From: Pseudomonadales bacterium
Lineage (GTDB): Bacteria > Pseudomonadota > Gammaproteobacteria > Pseudomonadales > UBA7434
DNA length: 64,000 bases
Reading direction: 5' to 3'
Assembly: GCA_028223755.1 (NCBI GenBank)
Contig: JAOIUY010000003.1
Span: 118,786-182,785, forward strand
In this document: positions 30,583 to 39,582 of the stretch, piece by piece
How positions within the stretch are numbered: position 1 is the first letter of the stretch
How the letters are laid out: every line of letters starts with the position of its first letter
Notes under the pieces: model-generated
Told to the model about the DNA's origin: nothing
What the model saw: only the letters and a program-made list of their open reading frames with translations
The model's database searches: none
Made by a program: the position numbers and the translations under genes

Positions 30583-31655
30583 TAGAGCGTAATGTGGATC
30601 TACAATCACATAACACTTTGCGATTAACCTCGACTGCCAATGCATACAGTAGAGTTGATAGTTTGGACGGCCTATCCGCAGCAATTACATTTAGTCAGCA
30701 AGAAAATATTCCTTTAATACCGCTAGGCGAGGGCAGTAATGTTATTTTACAGCCGACCGTCGATGCCCATATTGTCGACATACAATTGCGCGGTATAAAA
30801 AAAATCAAAGAAGACGACGAACATGTATGGGTTGAAGTAGCCGCAGGCGAAAATTGGCACCAATGGGTTATGCAGAGCATCGAGGAGCAGTGGTACGGCC
30901 TCGAAAACCTAGCCTTGATTCCTGGTCGTGTTGGCGCAGCTCCTATTCAAAATATTGGTGCTTATGGTTGCGAAGTGGCTACTTTTATCGATTGCGTTAA
31001 TTATATTCACCTCGATAAAGTCATAGAGACTAACCTATCACAAAGTGTCTTAACTGCCGAGCAGTGTCAGTTTTCATATCGCAATAGTATTTTCAAACAA
31101 TCATTGGCTGGCCTCACGGTTATTACTTCTGTGGTTTTTAAGCTCGATAAAGTTTTTTCGCCGCAATTAAGCTATCCCGCTTTAAAGCAAAAAATTAATA
31201 TGGATAAGGCGGGGACTATTGATGCAACAACTGTCGCAAATGCGGTTATTAATATTCGAAGCGAAAAGCTACCTAATCCTGACCATCTGCCCAATGCAGG
31301 CAGTTTTTTTAAAAACGTTGTCGCCAATCAGCAACAGCTAGATGCATTACTTCAAGACTATCCTGATGCGCCATACTTTTCTTATGAAGCGACACAGACC
31401 ATACAAAGTGCAGCGAAGACTAGTGCCTACAAAATCCCAGCAGCGTGGTTAATTGAGCAGTGTGGCTTTAAAGGTGAGCGTCATGGCCATCTTGGCATGC
31501 ATGAAAAACAGGCGCTCGTTCTTATTAATTACAGTGATCAAGCGCAGGCAAAAATTAATGCATCTGATATCCTCAAGTTTTCTAACCATATTGCTTCAAC
31601 TGTTCAGCATCGTTTTGGCTTTAATTTGCACAGAGAGCCTCAAACATTACCGTAA
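30579..31655 (+). CDS. murB: UDP-N-acetylenolpyruvoylglucosamine reductase MurB
   Basis: A 358-residue FAD enzyme of peptidoglycan precursor synthesis. FAD-binding segments are LIPLGEGSNVI and PGRVGAAPIQNIGAYG, with the catalytic region FSYRNSIFK. LPNAGSFFKN and PAAWLIEQCGFKG follow. Length and order match the E. coli (type I) form. It begins at the ATGA overlap with the phosphatase gene. Confidence 0.95.
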   Translation: MIERNVDLQSHNTLRLTSTANAYSRVDSLDGLSAAITFSQQENIPLIPLGEGSNVILQPTVDAHIVDIQLRGIKKIKEDDEHVWVEVAAGENWHQWVMQSIEEQWYGLENLALIPGRVGAAPIQNIGAYGCEVATFIDCVNYIHLDKVIETNLSQSVLTAEQCQFSYRNSIFKQSLAGLTVITSVVFKLDKVFSPQLSYPALKQKINMDKAGTIDATTVANAVINIRSEKLPNPDHLPNAGSFFKNVVANQQQLDALLQDYPDAPYFSYEATQTIQSAAKTSAYKIPAAWLIEQCGFKGERHGHLGMHEKQALVLINYSDQAQAKINASDILKFSNHIASTVQHRFGFNLHREPQTLP

Positions 31656-31739
31656 GCTCTATATTCGCTAACAGGGGATAGACAGTGTCACACTTAGCTT
31701 TTAAACTCCCTCATATCATTTTTTATACATACTATATAA

Positions 31740-31779
31740 ACGTAAAACATCTAACGTAAAACACGAACGTAAAAACAGG
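31740..31779 (+). repeat. Three 13-14-base direct repeats before the desaturase gene
   Basis: ACGTAAAACATCTA, ACGTAAAACACGA and ACGTAAAAACAGG follow each other without gaps, ending 12 bases before the desaturase ATG. TATACA and TATATAAA lie just upstream and could be -10 elements, which would put the repeats in the leader or early transcript. They could be binding sites for a regulator of fatty acid desaturation; no known consensus is recognised. Confidence 0.5.
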
Positions 31780-31791
31780 GCGAGTAGTGAT

Positions 31792-32988
31792 ATGTTAAAA
31801 AGCGAACAAAAACCCGAAATTGTTTGGCCTACAGCACTGATGTTATCAATAACAGCATTAGTTGCTCTGATAAGTGTTCCTTGGTATCAACTGACTATCG
31901 GCTTTGAATGGACTCACTGGCTGGCTTTTTTCTTATTCGCCGCATCTAACGGCTTAGCTATAACCGCTGGCTACCATCGTCTATGGGCACACAATGCTTA
32001 CAAAGCGCATCCTATCCTACGCTTATTACTCGCTCTGTTTGGCGCTGCATCATTTCAAAATAGTATTTTAGTTTGGTCGTCACAGCATCGTCGCCATCAT
32101 CGCTTTGTTGACGACAACGATAAAGACCCATACTCAGCCAATCGCGGTTTATGGTTTTCGCATATCGGATGGCTACTGCGAAAATACCCTAACGGGAGAG
32201 ATGATTTTAGTAATGCAAAAGACTTACAGCGCGATAAAATCGTTATGTGGCAACATAAATATTATTATTTAATTGCGCTTATGATGAATTTTTTACCGCC
32301 ATTAATTATGGGTGTATTGACAGGGGATTACCTAGCGTACTTCTTACTCATGGGCGTACTGAGGTTGGTTTATTCTCACCATACAACGTTTTTAGTGAAT
32401 TCACTTGCCCACGCTTGGGGTCGACGACCTTATACTAACGAAAATACTGCACGAGATAATGGCTTTGTATCACTGCTTACTTATGGAGAGGGTTATCACA
32501 ACTACCACCATATTTTTCAAAACGATTACCGTAATGGTGTTCGCTGGTTTCAATACGACCCTACTAAATGGCTTATTAAAGCCTGCTCTTGGGTTGGCTT
32601 AAGTTATGACTTGCGCTCCACACCCAAATTCAAAATTCGACAAGCAATGGTTGCTCGTCAGTTAGAATTAACACGCGATAAGCTGACTAACCAAACACTA
32701 TTGAATACGATCAAACAAAGAATTGGTGCCATTGAGTATGCAAACTGGATGGCTACTATTGAAAAACAAATTGAAAGTGAACACCAGCAATTAACCGAAT
32801 TACTGGATGAGTGGAAGTGCACTCATTCACTTTGGATGACGGCTAAACGCGAAAAAATAGCAGAAGCCAGACAGAGCATGCAAACCTCTTTGGATTTGCA
32901 CAATTTAAAACAGAAATTAAAAGATCTGGAATACTCAGTGGTTCAGCAATATCGACGAGTGAGTTATGTTAATGGTGTTTTAGCTTAA
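31792..32988 (+). CDS. Acyl-lipid/acyl-CoA delta-9-type fatty acid desaturase
   Basis: A 398-residue membrane di-iron desaturase. The three histidine boxes are HRLWAH (62-67), HRRHH (99-103) and HNYHH (236-240). Two pairs of membrane helices lie at about 12-60 and 158-195. The final 100 residues (from about 285) are hydrophilic and coiled-coil-like, an extension seen in bacterial acyl-CoA desaturases of the DesB type. It probably adjusts membrane fluidity. No electron-transfer partner is adjacent. Confidence 0.92.
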   Translation: MLKSEQKPEIVWPTALMLSITALVALISVPWYQLTIGFEWTHWLAFFLFAASNGLAITAGYHRLWAHNAYKAHPILRLLLALFGAASFQNSILVWSSQHRRHHRFVDDNDKDPYSANRGLWFSHIGWLLRKYPNGRDDFSNAKDLQRDKIVMWQHKYYYLIALMMNFLPPLIMGVLTGDYLAYFLLMGVLRLVYSHHTTFLVNSLAHAWGRRPYTNENTARDNGFVSLLTYGEGYHNYHHIFQNDYRNGVRWFQYDPTKWLIKACSWVGLSYDLRSTPKFKIRQAMVARQLELTRDKLTNQTLLNTIKQRIGAIEYANWMATIEKQIESEHQQLTELLDEWKCTHSLWMTAKREKIAEARQSMQTSLDLHNLKQKLKDLEYSVVQQYRRVSYVNGVLA

Positions 32989-33006
32989 GTTGATCTCGAG
33001 GTAAGC

Positions 33007-33516
33007 TTAGGTTGAGCTGTAGCCAATAAGCGCGTAGGTACCAGTAAATTTAACAGCGACTTGCTCAACACCATTAACTTCACTATTTATCATTGATGAT
33101 AAACACACCTTAGCAGAGCCTTTCTGCTCGTATCTTGCTAAGAATTCATCCCACATTGTCTTATCAGTGTTTTCACAGGTAGCAATAATATTGCTGGATG
33201 TTACCGGCGCCAAATACTCAATTTCCCCTTTCGAGACAACGATATTAGGCATTCCTTCTTTTAAGTTATATTGCAGGCAGCGCAAATAAAAAAAGCTCCA
33301 GGCCGCCATAACGGCAGAGCAGTAGAGACTGCCACCAAAAACGGTTCCTTTATCATTATCATTAAGTGCTAGCGGAGCCGATAGCGCGATGCTTTTAGCG
33401 TCATAGTGGCTAACTTCAAGCCCCATAGCTTGACCAAGCGGAAGGTGGTTTTTTACAAAGCGATCAAGCTCGGCTTGTAAGGCGATATAGTCGCCTTGGC
33501 TAAGATCTTCAATCAT
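33007..33516 (-). CDS. Putative thioesterase (YiiD C-terminal domain family)
   Basis: A 169-residue hot-dog fold protein. The pattern HLPLGQAMGLEVSHYD, then APLALNDNDKGTVFGGSLYC, then a helix (AVMAAWSFFYL) matches the YiiD-C thioesterase family; the Asn/Asp-rich turn before GTVFGGS is characteristic. Substrate is unknown. The start ATG overlaps the end of gspD by four bases, so the two are translationally coupled, which is an unusual pairing. Confidence 0.78.
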   Translation of the reverse strand: MIEDLSQGDYIALQAELDRFVKNHLPLGQAMGLEVSHYDAKSIALSAPLALNDNDKGTVFGGSLYCSAVMAAWSFFYLRCLQYNLKEGMPNIVVSKGEIEYLAPVTSSNIIATCENTDKTMWDEFLARYEQKGSAKVCLSSMINSEVNGVEQVAVKFTGTYALIGYSST

Positions 33517-35552
33517 TTATTTTTGATTATCTGCTTGATTGCTTGCTCATCTGATTGCTCATCTGATTGATAGACATCAAACTCGGGCAGGGAGGCAGGC
33601 ACTCTATTTTTCGAATTATCTAATTTCTTATCACGAATTAAATTATAACTCTCACGTGTTTTCTTCTCAGCAAGACTTAAATCATCAATGATGGTTGTTT
33701 TAATAAATACCATTAAATTCTGTTTGCGAACGGTCTTAGAATCGCTACTAAAAAAGCGACCTACTAAAGGAATATCGCCGAGTATTGGCACTTTAGTTTG
33801 GTTGTTAGTTGTGCGGTCTTCAATTAAACCACCCAGAACTAAAATGGCACCATCATCAACGAGCACATTGGTTTTAATGCTGCGCTTATCAGTCACCAAA
33901 TCCTGCGCTGCTGATAGCTGCTCTTCTCGAACAGACTCAACCTCTTGTTCAACGGCAAGGGTAATAGTTCTTTGCTTGCTGACTTTAGGCGTGATCTTTA
34001 AAGTGATGCCTATATCTTCACGTTGAATAGTTCTAAACGGATTATTCGTAGTCGTCGCTGCCGAGGTTTGACTGCCAGTGACAAAGGGCACGTTACTACC
34101 CACAAGAATTTCAGCTTCTTCATTATCGATAGTGATAATTGATGGCGTTGATAAAACGTTATTGTTGTTATCGCTGGATACAGCGTGAAGTAGGGTGCGT
34201 AGACTTCCATTTCTGAAGAAGCCCCAATTAAGGCCAGACTGAACCAATGCCGCGCCTGGGTTATCGCTAACAGCCAACGCCGACGTCGTTGAGCCTAGTA
34301 AGTTAGCACTGCTAACGCCGCCACTCTGGGTTGGCGAAGTGCCCCATAAAATTTCGAGCGTATTAGAAAAACTATCGGTTACTTCAACAATAATCGCTTC
34401 TATCATTACCTGTGAGCGCTTAACATCAAGCTCTGCAATAACCTTTTCGATAGAATCCAGTATCGAAGGCGGTGCAGTAATAATTAATGCATTGTTGGTT
34501 TCTGATGATTGGATATTAATATCCGCATCAGCCAAGGTAACATTTTTTCCTTCTTTTTGAATCGAGCCAGTCATGCCATCGAGGATAGGTTTAACTTCAT
34601 CGGCATCTATATAGTTAAGAAAAACTACCTTTGTATTGCCGCTACCTTGCAGTGGTCGATCGAGGCTGCTGATTAAATCACGGACGAGGGCGCGCTTATC
34701 TTCATTACCTGTCATTAAGATACTGTTAGAGCGCGTATCAGTAGCAAAATTAATTTGCATATTGGTCGACGATGCTGTGCTGCCAGATTTAAGTAATGGT
34801 TGAAGCACGCTAACGACATCATCAGCAGTAGCATGCAACAAAGGAATAACCTCAATATCAAGATCACCCGTGCTGTCTATATAATTAATAAGCTGAGAAA
34901 GGCGGTTTATATTATTCGCTCTATCAGCAATAACAACGCTGTTACTGCTAGGAAACGCACCTAAATGGCCTGTCTGCGGAACCAGTGGGCGCAATATAGT
35001 AACAACTTCATTAGCAGCGATATTGTTCACTTTAATCACATGAATGACTAACTCAGAATTGTCAGCATCAGGGTTATTAAAAGTCTCAACAATAGGAAGG
35101 CCGGCAGAGCGAGCTTGTGCGTTAGGAATAATTTTAACGTTATTGCCTGATTCAACAGCAGCAAAACCATAAACATCAAGCGCCGTTAAAAACACCTGAT
35201 AAGCTTGAGCCATCGTCATAGGTTGATTCGATAAAACCGAAATTCGACCTTTAACGCGCGGATCAATAATAAAGTTTTTATTGGTTTTTTCTGCTATCCA
35301 CTGAATCACAGTTCGGATTTCAGCGTTATTCATATTAATTCGAACAGTTGCCGAGCGATCGTCTAAGGATTGATTAGACGAATTCGTCTGTACATTAGCT
35401 TGGGTGTTAGCTTGAGCATAACTATTGTCCGAAATAAGAGCTAAAGGCAATGCCGTGATAGATAACGACAAAAACACAGCTGTGTGAACAGCTGGGCGCA
35501 GCATAGCCAATAAGTTATCGGTAAAAGCTTTCAATGTAACGAGTCTCAACAT
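33513..35552 (-). CDS. gspD: Type II secretion outer-membrane secretin GspD
   Basis: A 679-residue secretin. A signal peptide (ending SYAQA near residue 47) is followed by N0 (VRINMNNAEIRTVIQWIAEKT in part), three N1-N3 repeats (VIHVIKVNNIAANEVVTIL, VIPLLHATADDVVSVL, VVFLNYIDADEVKPIL) and the pore domain. The pore domain includes VPFVTGSQ, DIGITLKITPKVS and ILVLGGLIEDRT. The tail contains a small SDEQSDEQ repeat. No gspC or other gsp gene flanks it, so the rest of the system must lie elsewhere. Confidence 0.93.
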   Translation of the reverse strand: MLRLVTLKAFTDNLLAMLRPAVHTAVFLSLSITALPLALISDNSYAQANTQANVQTNSSNQSLDDRSATVRINMNNAEIRTVIQWIAEKTNKNFIIDPRVKGRISVLSNQPMTMAQAYQVFLTALDVYGFAAVESGNNVKIIPNAQARSAGLPIVETFNNPDADNSELVIHVIKVNNIAANEVVTILRPLVPQTGHLGAFPSSNSVVIADRANNINRLSQLINYIDSTGDLDIEVIPLLHATADDVVSVLQPLLKSGSTASSTNMQINFATDTRSNSILMTGNEDKRALVRDLISSLDRPLQGSGNTKVVFLNYIDADEVKPILDGMTGSIQKEGKNVTLADADINIQSSETNNALIITAPPSILDSIEKVIAELDVKRSQVMIEAIIVEVTDSFSNTLEILWGTSPTQSGGVSSANLLGSTTSALAVSDNPGAALVQSGLNWGFFRNGSLRTLLHAVSSDNNNNVLSTPSIITIDNEEAEILVGSNVPFVTGSQTSAATTTNNPFRTIQREDIGITLKITPKVSKQRTITLAVEQEVESVREEQLSAAQDLVTDKRSIKTNVLVDDGAILVLGGLIEDRTTNNQTKVPILGDIPLVGRFFSSDSKTVRKQNLMVFIKTTIIDDLSLAEKKTRESYNLIRDKKLDNSKNRVPASLPEFDVYQSDEQSDEQAIKQIIKNK

Positions 35553-35955
35553 TAAATGACATCATCATAGTGACTATTTGTATGTAGTGGCTATTTATAT
35601 CTAGCAGCTATTCAAAAAGAGTCATTTGCCAAAGATAAATAGCAACTGATATAGGATAGCGTCGATTATTTATATTTCAATAACTTAGGAATGATACCTT
35701 TTTTAAACTAAGAGAGCAGCATGTAAGCCGTATTTAGGAAATTATTCGCCTCAAATAACTTTGTATTAACGGCCTAACAATCTCTAGATTAACGTTTAAG
35801 CTATCGTAGATAGCTAATCTGCATCAATCGATGCGATTGATACGAGTAAGAGGGATAGCTTTGCAGCCCCCTTTGAAACACATAACTATGCGTATAATGT
35901 ATATTATGTTAAATAGAGGTGTATGTCTTATAGGAATGTATACCTTCATAGTTCG
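35553..35955. other. Gene-free 403-base spacer before gspD
   Basis: This AT-rich spacer lies between the MFS stop and the gspD start, where gspC would often be. No gspC-like coding frame is seen on either strand. Two adjacent perfect inverted repeats are listed separately at 35799-35841. The gspD promoter is expected here but no clear -35/-10 pair stands out. Confidence 0.5.
35799..35841. repeat. Two tandem perfect inverted repeats
   Basis: The first is AGCTATC-GTA-GATAGCT (35799-35815). The second, seven bases on, is ATCAATCG-ATG-CGATTGAT (35823-35841). Both are perfect with three-base loops, which are tight for RNA hairpins and look more like dyad operator sites for a DNA-binding dimer. 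They lie 247 bases upstream of gspD and 115 bases past the MFS stop. Confidence 0.5.
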
Positions 35956-37083
35956 TTACTCATCAGCTATAAAGCGCAGGATAATGAAGAAGCCCAGTGC
36001 GCCACTAATGGCTGCTAGCAGCCAGACTGCTAATGGGCTGTAAGACCAAATTGCGCCACTAACAATGGCACCAGCAGCTCCGCCAGCGCCAAAACTCATG
36101 GCAGAATATAAAGCCTGCCCTTGACCTTGATGCGCATAACCAAATGCTTGGCGAACCCATTGAACGGCAACTGCGTGAAAGCTGGCAAAAGTAAAAGCAT
36201 GCATTAGCTGGGCAAAAACAAGAACGCTTAATAACTCTGGCCAACAACCAATAAGCAGCCAGCGGATACTACAAAAGAATAAGCTGATTAAAAGAATGGC
36301 ACGAACGCTAAAGCGCTGTAACAACTGTGACATGACTAAAAACAGCAGCAATTCAGCAACAACACCCGAACCCCAGAGCAAACCAATGGTTAACTTGCTA
36401 AAACCGAAATCGCTGAGATAAATAGAATAAAAAGTGTAATATGGGCCGTGTGATAGTTGCAGTAAAAAACACACGCTAAAAAATGCAATAACAGACGGCC
36501 GCTTGAGTATATCTAACAGCCCTTCTGTGTTTTCTGAAGAGTGTTCAACCGCCCTCTCCTTTACCAGCAAGCTCGATAACCAAATAGCGCACAACATAAC
36601 CGCCATAAATTGTGGTAAATAACTTATGGATATACTGTTAAATATCCAGCCTAAACAAAGTACCGCGATAATAAAACCAATAGAGCCCCATGCACGCACC
36701 CTACCGTATTGCGCGTAATCTACCCCTAAATAAGACAGTGTTACCGATTCAAATTGGCCGATAACAGCGTTCCAGAAAAAGGTAAAACTAGCAATAATAA
36801 CGGCTAAATAATAAAAGCCACTGGATAAAAATATTCCTAGAAAAAAAACTAAAGCAATAAAAGCTGACCAACGAATAACACGCATTGGCCGCCCGCTTCT
36901 ATCGGACAGCCAGCCTAATAACGAGGGTGAAAGTATTTTTGTACCCATCATAATCGCGCCTAGCACCCCTATTTCTAAAGGGTTATAGCCTTGATCACTT
37001 AAATACAAAGTCCAGAAAGGAATAATTGCGCCGAGTAAGGCGAAATAGAAAAAATAGAAACTAGATAGCCGCCAATAGGGCAT
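35956..37083 (-). CDS. MFS transporter (HcaT/PPP-like, MFS_1-like)
   Basis: A 375-residue carrier with about twelve helices. The N-terminus RLSSFYFFYFALLGAIIPFW and the loop GWLSDRSGRPMRVIRW after helix 2 fit the phenylpropionate-permease-like MFS family, as does YLGVDYAQYGRVRAWGSIGF. The substrate cannot be read from sequence. It follows aroC on the same strand by 28 bases. From memory the same aroC-MFS pairing occurs in Pseudomonas. Confidence 0.85.
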   Translation of the reverse strand: MPYWRLSSFYFFYFALLGAIIPFWTLYLSDQGYNPLEIGVLGAIMMGTKILSPSLLGWLSDRSGRPMRVIRWSAFIALVFFLGIFLSSGFYYLAVIIASFTFFWNAVIGQFESVTLSYLGVDYAQYGRVRAWGSIGFIIAVLCLGWIFNSISISYLPQFMAVMLCAIWLSSLLVKERAVEHSSENTEGLLDILKRPSVIAFFSVCFLLQLSHGPYYTFYSIYLSDFGFSKLTIGLLWGSGVVAELLLFLVMSQLLQRFSVRAILLISLFFCSIRWLLIGCWPELLSVLVFAQLMHAFTFASFHAVAVQWVRQAFGYAHQGQGQALYSAMSFGAGGAAGAIVSGAIWSYSPLAVWLLAAISGALGFFIILRFIADE

Positions 37084-37111
37084 AAAAGATTAACCCGTTA
37101 AACCAATAATA

Positions 37112-38212
37112 TTAATCGGTCGAACCAGGAATCACCGGCGTGATAGAAGCAACATCAGCATTTTGCCCACGGTGACGAAGCATATGATCCATTAATACAA
37201 TAGCTAACATTGCTTCGGCAATAGGTACTGCGCGAATACCAACACAAGGGTCGTGTCTGCCGGTGGTAATAACCTCAACGGCTTCACCTTTTTCGTTGAT
37301 ACTATCGCCAGGTAAACGAATGCTGGATGTTGGCTTTAAAGCAATATGCGCAACAATATCTTGGCCAGAAGAAATACCGCCTAGAATACCGCCTGAATTA
37401 TTACTTTTAAAACCGTCAGGGGTTAACTCGTCACGATGTGCACTACCCTTTTGTGCAACCACATCAAAGCCTGAACCAATCTCTACCCCCTTAACCGCGT
37501 TAATACCCATTAACGCATGAGCAACTTCAGCATCTAAGCGATCAAATACAGGTTCGCCTAAACCAACAGGCATAGATGATGCGGTAACCGTAATCTTAGC
37601 GCCAATAGAATCGCCCTCTTTGTTTAAGTAAGCCATATAGCTTTCTAACTGAGGCACTAAGGCGGCATCGGGACAGAAAAAAGCATTGTTTTCAATTTCA
37701 TCCCAATCAACATTATTGATAGCCAATGGACCAAGCTGAGATAGATACCCTTTAATAGTAATGCCAAAATGCTCTAACAGATATTTTTTGGCAATTGCGC
37801 CAGCCGCAACACGCATAGCTGTTTCGCGCGCCGAAGAACGACCACCACCACGGTAGTCACGCAGACCATACTTTTGCTGATAAGTATAATCAGCATGTGC
37901 TGGACGAAAACGGTCTTGAATTTTTGAATAGTCTTTAGATTTTTGATCGGTATTTTCAATCAACAAGCCGATTGATGTGCCTGTTGTTTTACCTTCGAAG
38001 ACACCCGATAAAATTTTAATCTCATCCGCCTCACGACGTTGAGTTGTAAAGCGAGACTGGCCCGGCTTACGACGATCTAAATCAACTTGAAGGTCAGCTT
38101 CAGAAATAGCTAAACCCGGTGGGCAGCCATCTACAACCGCACCAAGAGCGAGCCCATGACTTTCACCAAAGCTGGTTACTGTGAAAAGCTTGCCAATCGT
38201 ATTGCCGGACAT
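37112..38212 (-). CDS. aroC: Chorismate synthase AroC
   Basis: A 366-residue FMN enzyme performing the last shikimate-pathway step. All three signature regions are present: [37 protein letters not shown] and [21 protein letters not shown] 38212 ([10 protein letters not shown]) matches the family start, with AGAGG upstream; the frame is open a further 13 codons. The order prmB-aroC-MFS is retained from Pseudomonas-like genomes. Confidence 0.96.
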   Translation of the reverse strand: MSGNTIGKLFTVTSFGESHGLALGAVVDGCPPGLAISEADLQVDLDRRKPGQSRFTTQRREADEIKILSGVFEGKTTGTSIGLLIENTDQKSKDYSKIQDRFRPAHADYTYQQKYGLRDYRGGGRSSARETAMRVAAGAIAKKYLLEHFGITIKGYLSQLGPLAINNVDWDEIENNAFFCPDAALVPQLESYMAYLNKEGDSIGAKITVTASSMPVGLGEPVFDRLDAEVAHALMGINAVKGVEIGSGFDVVAQKGSAHRDELTPDGFKSNNSGGILGGISSGQDIVAHIALKPTSSIRLPGDSINEKGEAVEVITTGRHDPCVGIRAVPIAEAMLAIVLMDHMLRHRGQNADVASITPVIPGSTD

Positions 38213-38364
38213 GCTTGAATCGCCTCTTCTGTATGTTAGATGTTTAATCAATATAACGCTTGTTAGTTTAATTATACGGGATTATCAAAGCTGTTTCGTT
38301 CATTATAGACGCGAACTATCACCTTTCCTGCCCAAGCTTAAATTAAAATTACCCGATATAAAGC

Positions 38365-39264
38365 TTACTTGAAGTACTGAATAAGCTCTTGCCGGTTAAA
38401 TACACAAACACCATGGCCGCCCCGTTCAAATTCGACCCATGTAAACGGAACTGATGGATAAGCCTGCTCTAAAGCGACCCAGCTATTACCGACCTCTATA
38501 ACGAGTATGCCGTTATCGGTTAGATATTCACTCGCCTCGGCTAAAATTTTATGTGCTAGATCAAGCCCATCTTCGCCAGCAGCCAGAGCAATTCGTGGCT
38601 CATGACCGAATTCAGCAGGCATAGAGTCTAAATCACCAGCATCCACATAAGGTGGGTTGCTAACAATGACATCGTATAGATCGCTTACCTGCGCAAATAA
38701 ATCGGACTGTATTAAACGCGCGCTATCCGCCATGTCATGCTTAGCAATATTTTTAGCCGCAACCGCTAAAGCGTCTGCAGACAAATCTAATAAATCGGCA
38801 TCAACATCAAGATGCTCAACACATGACAAGCCAATACAGCCACTGCCAGCGCAGAGATCTAACACCTTATTGATGGTTGATGGCGCCCAAGGCGAAAAGC
38901 CAGCCTCTATTAATTCGCCTATTGGCGAACGAGGAATTAACACACGCTCATCAACAATAAATGGCATGCCGGTAAACCATGCTTCATTCGTTAGATAAGG
39001 CAAAGGTATTCTATCAAGGCAACGCGTTTCAACGACACGCAGTATCAGTTGGCGCTCGGCGATTGTTAGCGTAGCATCAAACACATGCTGATTAGCCTCA
39101 GGGGGCAAATGCAGCAAATGGAATATAAGCGTTAGCGCCTCATCCCAAGCGTTATCTGTACCGTGACCGTAAAATATTTTAGATTCAGTAAAACGGCCCA
39201 TGCTCCAGCGAGCATAGTCGCGGACGGTGGTCAGCTGGCTGGTGATTTCATCATGATTTTGCAT
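38365..39264 (-). CDS. prmB: Ribosomal protein uL3 glutamine methyltransferase PrmB
   Basis: A 299-residue SAM-dependent methyltransferase that modifies a Gln of ribosomal protein L3. SAM-binding motif I is VLDLCAGSGCIGL, and the catalytic motif VIVSNPPYVDAGDLDSMPAE contains NPPY, which binds the target Gln. The segment PAEFGHEPRIALAAGEDGLD distinguishes PrmB/PrmC. It lies 152 bases upstream of aroC on the same strand. Confidence 0.94.
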   Translation of the reverse strand: MQNHDEITSQLTTVRDYARWSMGRFTESKIFYGHGTDNAWDEALTLIFHLLHLPPEANQHVFDATLTIAERQLILRVVETRCLDRIPLPYLTNEAWFTGMPFIVDERVLIPRSPIGELIEAGFSPWAPSTINKVLDLCAGSGCIGLSCVEHLDVDADLLDLSADALAVAAKNIAKHDMADSARLIQSDLFAQVSDLYDVIVSNPPYVDAGDLDSMPAEFGHEPRIALAAGEDGLDLAHKILAEASEYLTDNGILVIEVGNSWVALEQAYPSVPFTWVEFERGGHGVCVFNRQELIQYFK

Positions 39265-39481
39265 AGCGGCATATTACTCTGTTTAGGGGGGTAAAAAAAA
39301 GAGTAAAATTAGATGCTTACCGAGCATAATTAAAATAGATAACAATGTTTGTTTAGGTATGGCTGGTTTCTAGTAAAGCTTTAGCAGAGCCCCAGACCGC
39401 TTAGTCATCGCTGTATAAATACAAGCTAAGACTATTAATCACACAATGCAAAAAACCTAAAAATGTCATAAAAAACGAAAT

Positions 39482-39515
39482 TTGTCACATAAGTGTCATC
39501 TTTTAGACATAGTAT
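39482..39515 (+). promoter_or_regulatory. PhoB box and -10 before the porin gene
   Basis: TTGTCAC-ATAA-GTGTCAT (39482-39499) is two PhoB half-sites exactly 11 bases apart; a third, weaker one (TAGACAT) follows in register at 39504. The -10-like TAGTAT (39510-39515) lies ten bases after the second half-site. This is the same layout as at pstS in this window. It lies 67 bases before the porin ATG. The rest of the 318-base gap (39265-39582) holds nothing else recognised beyond an out-of-register TGTCAT at 39464. Confidence 0.75.
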
Positions 39516-39582
39516 GCACCTCGTTAACCCGACCTGTTGATGGTCTTTAAGCAAGATATAACCCATGTGGAGAGTTACAAAG

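Noticed and set aside
33537..33585. 12-base direct repeat at the end of gspD
   Set aside because: It encodes a simple SDEQSDEQ duplication in the disordered tail; ordinary slippage.
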